Assembly: GCF_040802235.1 (NCBI RefSeq)
Contig: NC_133166.1
Span: forward strand, 117,566,991 to 117,630,990
DNA length: 64,000 nucleotides
DNA from: Manis javanica
Taxonomy: Eukaryota; Chordata; Mammalia; Pholidota; Manidae
Direction of reading: 5' to 3'
The notes under the pieces are model-generated. The model was not told the DNA's origin and searched no databases. It was given only the letters and a program-made list of their open reading frames with translations. Below, piece after piece: positions 54,441 through 64,000 of this stretch. Numbering within the stretch: position 1 is the first letter of the stretch; the number at the start of each line of letters is the position of its first letter. A program made the translations under genes and the position numbers.

Positions 54441-54734
54441 TGCCCACTTAGGCGTGTGATTGGACTTGTGATTACACAGTCCGGTTCTGGTTCAGATCTT
54501 GTAAAGCCTTCTCTTAAAAAGCAGCACAGCCTCTCCACTTGAGCCTGAGTTGGGAGGTCCTGGGATCTGACCACAGGGGCAGACTTGGCAGCAGGGAGTT
54601 CCTGGCAGGGCGAGGCGAGGTGAGGTGAAGGCTCCAGGATGGGGTGCTGAGGGAAGAGCAAGTGGCGGCTCCGGTGGAGGGGCAGTGCCTGGGCCTTCCT
54701 GGGGAAGGGTCTTGGCCGGGGCTATCCTGGCAGA

Positions 54735-55075
54735 TTGTTGGAAATGCAAACTTTTGGGCCCCACCCAGACCTATCCTAGAGGACTCTAGTGGCAGGGACA
54801 CACACACACACACACACACACGCAGACACACACACACGCAGACACACACACACAGACACACACACACGCAGACACACACAGACACACACACGCGCAGACA
54901 CACACACGCAGACACACACAGACACACAGACACACACACACAGACACACACACACATGCAGACACACACACAGACACACAGACACACACGCAGACACACA
55001 CACACACGCAGACACACACACACAGACACACACACGCACACACACGGCGATTCTGATGCAGTCAGTGCTTGCCGA
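54735..55075 (+). repeat. Compound CA/CAGA microsatellite inside a MER5A-type element
   Basis: About 250 bases (54799-55046) of cacaca units regularly interrupted by gcagacaca and cagacaca. The flanks aaatgcaaacttttgggccc on the left and gattctgatgcagtc on the right are two halves of one MER5A-like element. Long Cys/Val and His/Thr frames across it are translation of the repeat, not proteins. Confidence 0.85.
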
Positions 55076-55399
55076 GCACCGACTTCGCTCCTCACTGCAG
55101 GGCTTGGGGTAAGGAGCCAGGGAGTTTGCTCACATCTTGCTGGGCAGGTGGAGCCGCACTGCTGAAGGTGTTTGTGTGGGGAACTTCCACCAGAGGCGCG
55201 CTCAGGAAGAACGCTCTGCGTTCCCAGCCGAGAGGAGGAAGCCAAGGTGGAGCCGGGCAGGGACATGGGGCCCCGCCGAGGGGAGTCAGATCTGCTTCCT
55301 GGTCCCGGCCTCAGCCCCATTCCTGACCAGCCCCCTTCGTGCGCGCTCCTGACGCCCCATTCCGGCCTCGGTCCCCACCTCCAAATTGAGGAAGGAAGG

Positions 55400-55745
55400 T
55401 GCCTTAGTCAGGTTGCCACGGCAGAAAGCCATCGACTGGGTGGCTTAAGCAACAGACATTTTTTTTCTCAGTTCTGGAGGTTAGAAACCCAAGATCGAGG
55501 TGTTGGCAGGTTTCTGTTCTTTCTTCCGAGGCCTCTCGCCTTGGCTCACCCCGAAGTCTGTGTGTCTCCATCCTAATCTCTTCTCAGTAGACCTGACCTA
55601 TTGGATTGGGGCCTGACCATATGGCCTCATTTTACTGTAATTACCCTTTTAAAGGTCTTATCTCCGAATAGTCTCATTCTAGTTACTGCGGGTCAGGACT
55701 TCAGCATAGAAAGGGGGATGTGGGGGGAGATTGACACAATTCATC
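55400..55745 (-). mobile_element. MLT1-type MaLR LTR (antisense)
   Basis: gggtggcttaagcaacaga, cagttctggaggttagaaac and tcatatggcc-like text in reverse order match the copy at 30289-30652. Confidence 0.65.
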
Positions 55746-56129
55746 GAGTCCGAAGAGTCGCTCTAACTGTTCTCTTTCTGAAAACTTGAGGCTATTGCAG
55801 CAGTCTGAGTGGGGGGCTGATGAGGGCCTGCACTGGGGGAGAAGGCAGAATTCATTTCTCTTTTCAGATGGCCCCAGGTTTTGACAGCTGGGAGGGACCT
55901 GGTTGGGCTTAAGCACAACTCCAGAACTTGTTGAATATGCAGGGCTCCAGAATAAGAGAGGGTTTTAGTGTCTGTTGGTCTGTCCGGGGCAGAGGAGGAC
56001 AAATCTCTCTTTCTGAGCCAGAGTGAGGGGGAACTTTTGGGAGAGGCCCAGCAGAGGGCCTCTGATCGTGACCCTGACACTGGATTCCCTGCCCCAGACT
56101 GGCCTCCTCCACTCCCACCCCAGCTTCCT

Positions 56130-56315
56130 ACAGCCTGTGCTTTCCCACAGAACACTTGTCATCATGTACTGAAGAATTATTTAATGTTTGTTTCCCCATT
56201 CTTCCTCCTCCCTGATTATAAATTCCACAGGGGCAAATTTATTCTTATACCCCTAGTACCGAGCAGATGCCTGACACAGAGCAAGTGCTGAGAATATGTT
56301 TAAACAATGAACGGC
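56130..56315 (+). repeat. LINE-2 3' end
   Basis: taaattccacaggggcaaat, cccctagtaccgagcagatg and cagagcaagtgctgagaat fit LINE-2. Confidence 0.55.
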
Positions 56316-57764
56316 CGTAACAGGTGATGGTTTGTGGCTTCTGTCCAGTCTCTGTCTCTCCCCCAGGTGTGGAATTGTGGTCCAAGCATGAACAAGTCAT
56401 GTACTCTTCTGACTGGCTGCAGATTGTGACAAAGGCCATTTCACTGATACCTATGAATTACCAATTAACAGCCCGGGAAACCTGTGGTCAGGGACCTCGG
56501 GGTGCCCTACTTTCCCCCATTCCTTGATCCAGCAGCCCCTTTCACACTCCCTGACTCTCTGGGCCCAGGTGCACCGACGAGGCTACTTCGGTCTACATCT
56601 CTACCCCTTTCTTCCATTGGTTCCCATTAAGGTCGCTGGAAACCCTCACGGACCCTGTTTCTCACAGGAGCAGATTTGTACCGTCCCGGAGCAGAGGGTG
56701 TGATAACTGGGAAAACACATGGCAGGAAGGGCCAACCGAACCTCAGCTGGGTGGATAAGGGAGATGAGGGAAAGAAGCCAGAAGTGACTCCAGCATCAAC
56801 AAACAAGCTGGAATATTCTGGTGGCATTAATGGGAAAACAAGGAGGCGGTGGGTATAATCTGGAGGGGTGGTAAGCCGGCTGATTCCAGTCAAGACCATT
56901 CTGGAGGAGGTGGGGCTGCAGCAATCAGTATGGATGGAGCCTGGACATGGGGGATGATCCTGTATTTGTTGAAGGAGTGAAGGTGCTTTTGCCTGAAAGC
57001 AAGTTAATATACTCTCAAGAAAATAGTTTCCATTGGTTTTGAACCCTTCTGCCCTGGGAGTTTTAGTGGCTGCAGCCATTTTTCATAACTGGGTGCTGTG
57101 GTCATTGAAGCGAAAACAGCAATCAGTCATGCCCTCAAGGACCTTCCAATCTAATCGAAGAGAGAAGACACACACTTGGCTGGAGGAGCCAACAGGATAA
57201 AGCCAGTTGCTTTTTTCTTATCTTTCCTCCCAAAGAGATAGAACCATTTGGACAGAAATATTGTAAGATGCAGGGAAGAGCCAGCACCTCCCACAGCCTC
57301 AGGGGGCCAGCACGCTTTCACTCTGACGTTATCCTTGCAAACCTCCTCCCCACTCCATGGAGCATAGGGTTATTGCAGAAGCTCAGCTCAAAAGTTGAAG
57401 TAGTTGATTTTTTTCCAGCCACTGCTCTTGACATATAGATTGACTCTTTCTTCCCTGTTGGGTTGCAGACCCCGTAATCCCAGGAAGTTCTTAGCACTTT
57501 CCAATCACTTTCCCATCATATTTACTTCCTGATGGAAGCGTACATTGCAACTAATGAAATGCTCTTGAAGAAAAAGTCACCTAATGTGAATTTGACTGAG
57601 TTGGTAGACCTAACAGTTTATAGGAATATGGGGCATAAATTAATCATGCTGAGCAACAGCAAGAAAACTCAGACCATGGGAGACTATATAGGACAAATGA
57701 CTCACTTTCTTCAATTAAAAAATTGCAAGGAAAGAAAAAGGTAGAAGAGAAACCTGTAAGATCA
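56316..57764. other. Intergenic DNA, no gene recognised
   Basis: Chance frames only (for example 57079-56627, minus). No conserved domain, splice pattern or well-preserved element was seen. Confidence 0.4.
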
Positions 57765-58095
57765 GAGGTTGGCAAACATTTTCTGTAAAGGATGAGAGAG
57801 TAAATATTCTAAGCTTTGAAGCCATAGTCTCAGAAGCCACAGCAACTGTATTATCTGCCTTTGCAGTGGGAAAGCTGCCATAGACAATATGTAAATGAAG
57901 GGTGTGCTTATGTTCAAATAAAACTTTAGTGGGTGCTGAAAGTTGGATTTCATAAAATTTCCACATTGTACAAGTATTTTTATTTTCTAAGCCATTTAAC
58001 AATGTATAAATCCAAGCTTAGTTCTCAGGCCTTATAAACACAGGCAGCAGTTGGCAGTATGTGGGCTGTAGTGTGTTGACTCCTGCTTTAATAAA
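57765..58095 (+). repeat. hAT-type element remnant (same family as 4985)
   Basis: gttggcaaacattttctgta, catagacaatatgtaaatga and aaataaaactttagtggg, ending in a gtgtgttgactcctgc terminus. Confidence 0.55.
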
Positions 58096-58274
58096 ATAAG
58101 AAATTAAGAGGCATTTAACCAATTATAACTTTTGGACTTTATTTGGATTTTGATTCAAACAAAAAACAGAAAAATAAGCAATCAGGGAGGGAGATGTGAA
58201 CACTGATTATTCAATGACATTGTGGAATTGCTAAAATGCCTTTAAATGTGCTAATGGCATTGTGGTCTTTATTT

Positions 58275-58830
58275 CTTTACTTTTCTTCTTTTTATTGAAG
58301 TATAGGTGATATACAATATTATATTGGTTTCAAGTATACAGCACAGTGGTTCAACAGTTACACACATTATTAAACCCTCACCCCCACTAGGGTAGTTATT
58401 GTCTGTCAACAAAGAAGATGCTATAGAACCATGGACTATATTCTCCATGCTGCCTTACCATCCCCATGACCAATTTATATTATGATTGAGATTTTTGTGC
58501 CCCTTTATCCCCTCACCCTTACCACCCACCCACCTCAACCCCTCCCCCAGTGTAACCACCAGTCACTTCTCAGTGCCTATGAGTCTACTGCTATTTTGTT
58601 CATTTTGTTTTGTTTTGTTTTTAGATTCCACAAATAAGTGAAATCATATGATGTTTGTCCTTCTCTGCCCGGCTTATTTCACTCAGTATGATACCATCTA
58701 GGTCCATCCATGTTGTCGCAAATGGCAGGATTTCTTTCTTTTTTGTGGCTGAATAATATTCCATTCTCTGTATGCAGCACATCTCCTTTATCTACTCATT
58801 TACTGATGGACACTTTGGGTGCTTCCTTAG
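58275..58830 (-). mobile_element. LINE-1 3' portion (antisense)
   Basis: Starts attgaagtataggtgatat and runs through cattattaaaccctcacccc to ctactgatggacactttggg. Larger copy of the type at 19255-19565. Confidence 0.75.
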
Positions 58831-60165
58831 TCATCTTTCTTTTTAAAAATTCCTTATATCTTAGAAATATGTATAAATATTTCACGTATTAGTAAGTCTG
58901 ATATAAATGTATCTTTACATATTTCAGATATACAAATATATCTGAGATATATACCAATGAAATGAAATGACATCTGGCATGTGCTTCAGAATGACCTGGG
59001 TGTGGAGGAAGTAGGTGGGGGGCATGGGGGAGGCAAGACTGGCCAAGTGCTGATAATTGGAGAAGGTGGGTGAAAGGTAATAAATGGGGCTCCATTGTTG
59101 TTTTCCCTACTTGATTTGTGTGTGAAAATTTCCATAATAAAAAGTAAACAAACAAAACAGGACACCCAACCCAATCAAAAGCCACAATTGTACAGCTTTT
59201 CATCTCATATCCTATTCACCTGGGGCAAAACGCAGGGCTTAAGGGGCTGGAAGTGGAGGAACACCCCCATGGCAGTGTCCCCAAATGGCGAATGGCGGGG
59301 AGGTGGCAGCTGCTGCAGGTGGGGGCGGGGAGGAGGAGCGGAGTTGGCAGGCACGGGAGGCCATGGGCAGCCTGGGGACCTCTAGCTCTGTGCAGCTCTA
59401 GTGCTAGTTCCGGAGGCCTCCGCCTGTGTGGTCTTGGTAGACACAGTGTACAGGGAAAGTCTTTTCACTCTACACTCTCTATGCTGAGGACCGCTCCAGA
59501 GAGGCACCGCGCCCTTCCTTTGGCCCTTCCAGAAGCAGGAGTGCTTCCTCCTGCAGCCCTCCAGCCCAGCCTGGCTGTCTAACTGGCCCGTGGCTCTTGC
59601 TTTCCATCTCCGCTCCTTCACATGATGGATCCTCTGGGGTCTTCATCTGGGCACCAGGAGAGCCAGGAGCTAACCACCAACAGACCTTCACTGCAGGAGC
59701 TTCAAAGGGCTATATTTTAGGAAGGAGGAAGGTGGGGACACCAGGATGGACAAAGGGAGTGGTAAACACACAGGCAAATCTAAACAAAAGCTGTGTGAGG
59801 CAATGGTGGTGGTGACACTGATTCTGTGAATTCAGGCCTCAAAGGGCAGAACGAAGTGAGCCCGGGAGGGTAAGACCACAGAAAATTCTAAAGTTCTTGC
59901 ATTGTTTCAGAGGGGTGTTTAACGTATTATAGACTTTGAGCATGTTAAAATTTCAAGAGCAATAAATAATAGAGTGCAAACTTTTAAATGAGTAAAGGGG
60001 AAAATGTAATATGTCTAAGATCAGATCTTTATGAAGAATATTATAAAACTTTATTGGAAGATGGTAAAGAAGCGTAGTAAATAGAGATACGTAACATATA
60101 ATGGATGGAAGACAATTTTGTAAAGATGTCAAAACTGCCAAACTGACTTGTTGCTTCAATGTAAT
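58831..60165. other. Intergenic DNA, no gene recognised
   Basis: AT-rich then GC-rich then AT-rich, with chance frames only. Confidence 0.4.
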
Positions 60166-60365
60166 TTGAATCAAGATGTCAACAGAGTTCAGTCATAAAA
60201 ATGAATGATATCTTGCCTTTGTGACAACATGGATGGACCTGGAGGGCATTATGCTAAGTGACATAAGTCAGAGAAAGACAAACTCCATATGATTTCACTT
60301 TTATGTGGAATCTAAAAAATAAAACTAGATTCATAAACACAGAGAACAAACGGGTGGTCACCATA
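60166..60365 (+). repeat. LINE-1 ORF2 end/3' UTR fragment
   Basis: acaacatggatggacctgga, gctaagtgacataagtcaga and tatgatttcacttttatg are the classic L1 ORF2 C-terminus in sense orientation. Confidence 0.75.
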
Positions 60366-60562
60366 GGTGAGGTGAGCTTGTCTCACACACTCAATAGTGC
60401 AACCATTTTGGGTTGACAGACTGATTCCACTGCAAGTATTGGGGGGGAAGTCTTCCCACGCACACCGCCAAGCAATTCTTGGACACCAGCAGGGTGTCCA
60501 GGAACTCAATTCTGATGCTATCTTCCCGGGGACAGCACCAGATTCCCCAGATTAAGGGCTCC

Positions 60563-61054
60563 TGTAGGATCTGAAAAATCAAAAGTTAGCATAAGTACAG
60601 CCATCTTAAAGGCTTAAATACCACCCCCTAACCTAGAAGGAAGAAAATTATTAGAATCTTGAAAAACAAGTTAGTCAGCCAGTGTTAAATGTAGTGACCT
60701 TTAGTTAGCTGACCTCAAATCAGTTAATCATACATACCAAGCTTATCTTGCTAGAACCACCCTAAACATTCCGAAGGTAACTATCTAACCAGACCCCCAG
60801 GATGTGGCGCCAGCCAAAGATTTATGTGTCTATAGAAAAACACTGTATTGTGATTGTAGAAAATGTTGCCCCCTTTGAAAATGCTATAAAACCTTCTGGC
60901 TTTGTGTGCTCAGGGTCCTTGTTGAGACCCGCTGCGTCGGGCTAACTTGGACCCCAGCTAGCTGGTTCCTGAATAAATTCCTCTTGCTTGTTGCATCAAG
61001 AGACGCCTTTCATGAGTGATTTGGGGCAGCATCCTCCTCTGGGAGAATCCAACA
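60563..61054 (+). repeat. 5' LTR of the gammaretrovirus
   Basis: 492 bases from TGTAGG to AACA, followed by the primer site. TATA-type ctataaaa at 60884-60891 and AATAAA at 60972-60977 place R around 60915-60995. Homologous over its length to the solo LTR at 32965-33473. The flanking target duplication cannot be checked because the 3' LTR is outside the window. Confidence 0.92.
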
Positions 61055-61056
61055 TT

Positions 61057-61074
61057 TGGGGGCTCGTCCGGGAT
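61057..61074 (+). other. Proline-tRNA primer-binding site
   Basis: TGGGGGCTCGTCCGGGAT matches 18 of 18 bases complementary to the 3' end of tRNA-Pro, two bases after the LTR. Confidence 0.95.
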
Positions 61075-61121
61075 CGTGCGCTCACCCCGCTTCACTCCCA
61101 AAGCCGTTCTTGGAGGAAGAG

Positions 61122-61127
61122 GTAAGG
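61122..61127 (+). other. Candidate retroviral splice donor
   Basis: gaagag then gtaagg in the leader, in the place where simple retroviruses keep the donor for the spliced env message. No acceptor is available in the window. Confidence 0.45.
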
Positions 61128-61530
61128 TTAGTGGCGCCTTGGGTTGTCTGTGTTCTGTTTTCTGTTTTTCAGTGAGACCGGTCGGAATTCTGAAAGGGTA
61201 CCCTCTGTCTGGCAGCTGTCCCGATCCCGTAAAGGGGTCGAGACTGCGGTCGGTAGACATACTTGGAGTAGCGCAGGCTGCAACCCAGGGGGACGCCTTG
61301 GGGAGGTTGGAGGGCCAGGGACGCCTGGTAGCCTCTCGTCTGTTTTTCCAGCAAAGTGAACCTGATGAGATAGGGTTGATTTTTGGGCGCCAGGAGTATC
61401 AACCCTCCGATTCCTTTCGGTTTCTGTTTGAAAATCTGAGAAAAACAAAAAGCAGCCGCTGTGTGTCTAATTTGTGTGTGTGTCTTTGTTTTCTGTGTCT
61501 TTTACGTGCCTGATTATTGTTGTACTGACA

Positions 61531-63134
61531 ATGGGACAGACAGTGACGACCCCCCTTAGCCTGATGTTAGATCATTGGACGGAAGTCAGAGCGAGAGCGC
61601 ATAACTTGTCAGTAGAAGTAAAAAAGGGACCGTGGCAGACTTTCTGTACCTCCGAATGGCCCACCTTCAATGTTGGGTGGCCCTCGGAGGGGACTTTTGA
61701 TCTCCCCACTTTATTAGCAGTAAAAGCCATTGTCTTCCAGGATTCGCCTCAAGGACACCCGAATCAGCAACCCTATATTGTAGTCTGGCAAGAGTTGGTG
61801 AAAAACCCACCGCCCTGGGTAAAGCCCTGGGTGCAGAAGAAAACGGGCCCTCGAGTTTTAGCTGCCCAGACCCAACCCCAGAGCAAGGAAAAAGAAACCA
61901 CTAAAGTTCACCCTGACACTCAAGATGATTTGCTTATGGTTGATGATCCCCCTCCCTATCCTCCTGCCCCTACGGCACCCCCAGCCCCGGCACCCCCGGT
62001 CCCGGCACCCCCAGCCCCAGCACTGCCAGCCCCGGTACCCCCGGAACCGCCACCCCTGGCACTGAGGCAGTGGAGCCGGCTCCGGGACCTGCCCAGGGAA
62101 CTCGGCGCCGCCGAGGGGCCACCTTGGACCCACCGGGTATTTTTCCTCTCCGGTCTTATGGAGTTCCCATCCTTGGGGAAGAGGGGGACCCGCCTTTCCA
62201 ACCTCTGCAATATTGGCCATTCTCCTCTGCTGATTTATACAATTGGAAAGCTAACCACCCTCCTTTTTCAGAGGAACCGCAGAGACTAACGGGACTGATA
62301 GAGTCCCTGATGTTCTCTCACCAGCCCACTTGGGATGATTGTCAGCAGCTCTTACAGGTACTCTTCACCACGGAAGAAAGAGAAAGGATCCTCCTGGAGG
62401 CGCGGAAAAACGTGCCTGGAACTGACGGATGACCATCGCAACTCCCTCATGATATAGAAAGGGGGTTCCCGCTGACCAGACCCAATTGGGACTTTAATTC
62501 TCCAGAAGGTAGGGAGCGACTAACCATCTATTGCCAGGCTCTGGTGGCAGGTCTTCGCGGGGTCGCAAGGCGCCCCACCAATTTGGCCAAGGTAAGAGAG
62601 GTTAGTCAGGGAGCCGCTGAGGCACCCGCAGTGTTCTTAGAACGCCTGATGGGAGCCTTCAGGCGGTATACTCCTTTTGACCCCACTTCTGAGGAGCACA
62701 GTGCTTCAGTGGCTCTTGCCTTTATCGGGCAATCAGCACCTGATATTAGAAAGAAGCTTCAGAGACTAGAAGGCTTACAGGATTTGTCGCTGAGGGATTT
62801 GGTGAAAGAAGCTGAGAAAGTTTATCATAAGAGAGAGACTGAGGAAGAGAAGGAATTAAGGAAGGAAAAGGAAAGAGAAAGTAAAGAGGAAAAGAGGGAC
62901 AGGAAGCATGAGAGAAATTTAACAAAGATCTTGGCCGCAGTAGTAGAAAGCAAGGGACGCCCGCCCTCTAGCGGTAGAACTAGTAAGGCAGGGCACCTGG
63001 GCAACCGACCTCCTTTGGATAAAGATCAATGTGCGTACTGCAAGGAAAAGGGGCATTGGGTGAAAGAATGCCCTAAGAAGCCACCACAGGGACCTCCAAA
63101 GAAGGTGTTGTCTCTGCTGGAAGATGAGGATTAG
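61531..63134 (+). pseudogene. Retroviral gag, broken
   Basis: Starts ATG-GGA, a Gly2 myristoylation-type matrix start. The reading frame is open from 61531 into a proline-rich region carrying a PPPY late-domain motif at 61948-61959. The frame changes within the C-rich Pro/Ala repeat (about 61960-62070), after which capsid coding continues in another frame. An in-frame TGA at 62430-62432 then interrupts the capsid, after which the same frame runs through a Lys/Glu-rich charged region to a CCHC zinc knuckle (C-x2-C-x4-H-x4-C, 63030-63071) and the terminal TAG at 63132-63134. An in-frame stop at 61468-61470 leaves only a short upstream extension, so no long glyco-gag leader exists in this frame. 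Not functional. Confidence 0.9.
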
Positions 63135-63156
63135 GGAAGACGGGGCTCGGAGCCCC
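63132..63156 (+). promoter_or_regulatory. Gag-pol readthrough signal
   Basis: TAG at 63132-63134 is followed, after seven bases, by a GC-rich hairpin with GGGGCT (63142-63147) paired to AGCCCC (63151-63156). The frame is open on both sides, which is the gammaretroviral stop-codon readthrough arrangement. A pseudoknot partner further downstream was not traced. Confidence 0.7.
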
Positions 63157-64000
63157 TCCCTGAGCCTAGGGTAACCCTGAAGGTGGAGGGGCAACCCGTT
63201 GAGTTTCTGGTGGATACCGGTGCTCAACATTCTGTACTGACCCAAGCTAGAGGCCCTCTTTCTGGCAAAAAGTCTTGGGTGTTCGGGGCCACGGGCCAGA
63301 AACAATATGCATGGACTACCCAACGAAAAGTGGACTTAGGAGTGGGACAAGTAAACCACTCATTCCTTGTCATACCGGAATGCCCCACACCCTTGTTAGG
63401 AAGAGACATCTTGACCAAAGTCGGGGCCCAAATATCCTTTCAGGCTGAAGATGCCCGAGTGACTGATCGAGAGAAAAAACCTTTGGGCCTAAGTATTCTG
63501 TCCATAAGATTAGAAGACGAGTACCGCCTTTTTAAGGAACCAGAACCCTTCTGAGTTAGTCAGGGGTGGCTTAACCAGTTTCCGGGGCCTGGGCGGAGAC
63601 GGCGAGTATGGGGCTCACTGTAAACCAGCCCCCAGTGGTCATAGAATTGAAAGCCTTAGCCTTACCAGTAACTGTGAGACAATATCCAATGAGTAAAGAA
63701 GCCAGAGATGGAATTAGGCCCCATATCCAGAGGCTCATAGAGTAGGGGATATTAGTAAAATGTAAATCCCCATGGAACACTCCCTTGCTGTCTGTAAAGA
63801 AAGCGGGAACAGGAGATTATCGACCAGTGCAAGATTTAAGAGAAGTTAATAAGAGAATACAGGACATTCATCCCACTGTGCCGAACCCTTATAACCTGCT
63901 AAGCTCTCTGGCCCCAGAAAACACCTGGTATACAGTCCTAGATTTAAAAGACGCCTTCTTTTGTTTGCGCCTGCACCAGAGTAGCCAACCGCTGTTTGCT
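63135..64000 (+). pseudogene. Retroviral pro-pol, broken and truncated by the window end
   Basis: Protease follows gag in frame and has the aspartic protease motif VDTGA at 63210-63224. The frame ends at TGA 63552-63554. Reverse-transcriptase coding is then in a different frame from about 63608, with an in-frame TAG at 63743-63745. The LDLKDAFF block, which contains a catalytic aspartate, is at 63938-63961. The window ends soon after. Not functional. Confidence 0.88.

Larger units (their letters stand above)
60563..64000 (+). mobile_element. Endogenous gammaretrovirus (5' LTR to start of pol; continues past the window)
   Basis: A class I endogenous retrovirus in sense orientation: 5' LTR, a perfect proline-tRNA primer-binding site, a leader of about 450 bases, gag, protease and the beginning of reverse transcriptase. 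The gag-pro arrangement, with an in-frame TAG between them, is gammaretroviral. It is an old inactive copy: gag has a frame change and an in-frame stop, and pol has a frame change and stops. The remainder of pol, env and the 3' LTR would lie past 64000. The insertion lies outside the three host genes. Confidence 0.93.

Noticed and set aside
54514-55320. 268-codon minus-strand frame and matching plus-strand frames rich in Cys/Val or His/Thr
   Set aside because: They are translations of the CA/CAGA microsatellite with no domain.
55265-55405. Possible first exon of PLAAT5 (synteny expects PLAAT5 beyond LGALS12)
   Set aside because: A Pro-rich frame beginning MGPRRGES shows only vague similarity to a PLAAT5 N-terminus as I recall it, and no PLAAT core exon follows inside the window.
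60366-60562. Frames just before the 5' LTR as viral or host coding sequence
   Set aside because: The frames cross the LTR boundary or are short; no family similarity recognised, probably old repeat DNA.
1-64000. CRISPR arrays, bacterial operons, tRNA or rRNA genes
   Set aside because: None seen; direct repeats here are microsatellites, target duplications or transposon copies in mammalian DNA.

Overview
This is mammalian nuclear DNA: long introns, GT-AG splicing, and a dense background of old LINE-1, LINE-2, MIR, MaLR and hAT-type repeats. I saw no carnivore (CAN), ruminant/whale, horse or bat lineage SINEs. The youngest retroposons are LINE-like 3' ends that I associate with pangolins (Manis). 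Laurasiatheria is likely; pangolin is a guess from memory of repeat types, not a test.

Three host genes can be rebuilt exon by exon, and they match the human chromosome 11q12-q13 PLAAT/galectin cluster in inverted orientation. PLAAT3 (AdPLA, phospholipase A/acyltransferase) lies on + at 5883-16423 and lacks only its first few codons, which lie upstream of the window. PLAAT4 (RARRES3/TIG3) lies on - at 27684-21649 and is complete: four coding exons, 160 aa, a TATA box, an interferon-response-type element and a poly(A) signal. LGALS12 (galectin-12) lies on - at 53015-43561 and is complete: nine coding exons, 314 aa. PLAAT3 and PLAAT4 are convergent. PLAAT2, which sits between them in human, has no trace here.

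Layout: 1-5.8 kb old L1 and other repeats; 5.9-16.5 kb PLAAT3 with repeat-filled introns, including a candidate antisense retrocopy; 16.6-21.4 kb repeats; 21.5-27.8 kb PLAAT4; 28-43.3 kb intergenic repeats, with at least two solo LTRs and a long decayed L1 carrying nested insertions; 43.4-53.1 kb LGALS12; 53.2-60.5 kb repeats, candidate LTRs and a long CA-type microsatellite; 60.56 kb to the end, the 5' part of an endogenous gammaretrovirus (5' LTR, proline-tRNA primer site, gag, protease, start of reverse transcriptase), broken by stops and frame changes and cut off by the window edge. A solo LTR of the same family sits at 32965-33473.

As established biology, PLAAT3 and galectin-12 both act in adipocyte lipid metabolism, and PLAAT4 is a retinoid- and interferon-induced PLAAT enzyme. 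The window is therefore a lipid-enzyme/galectin neighbourhood with an immune-inducible member. I found no wholly new system. The most useful observations are the PLAAT4 promoter architecture, the apparent absence of PLAAT2, the gammaretroviral provirus with its preserved gag-pol readthrough signal, and several well-delimited retroposon insertions.
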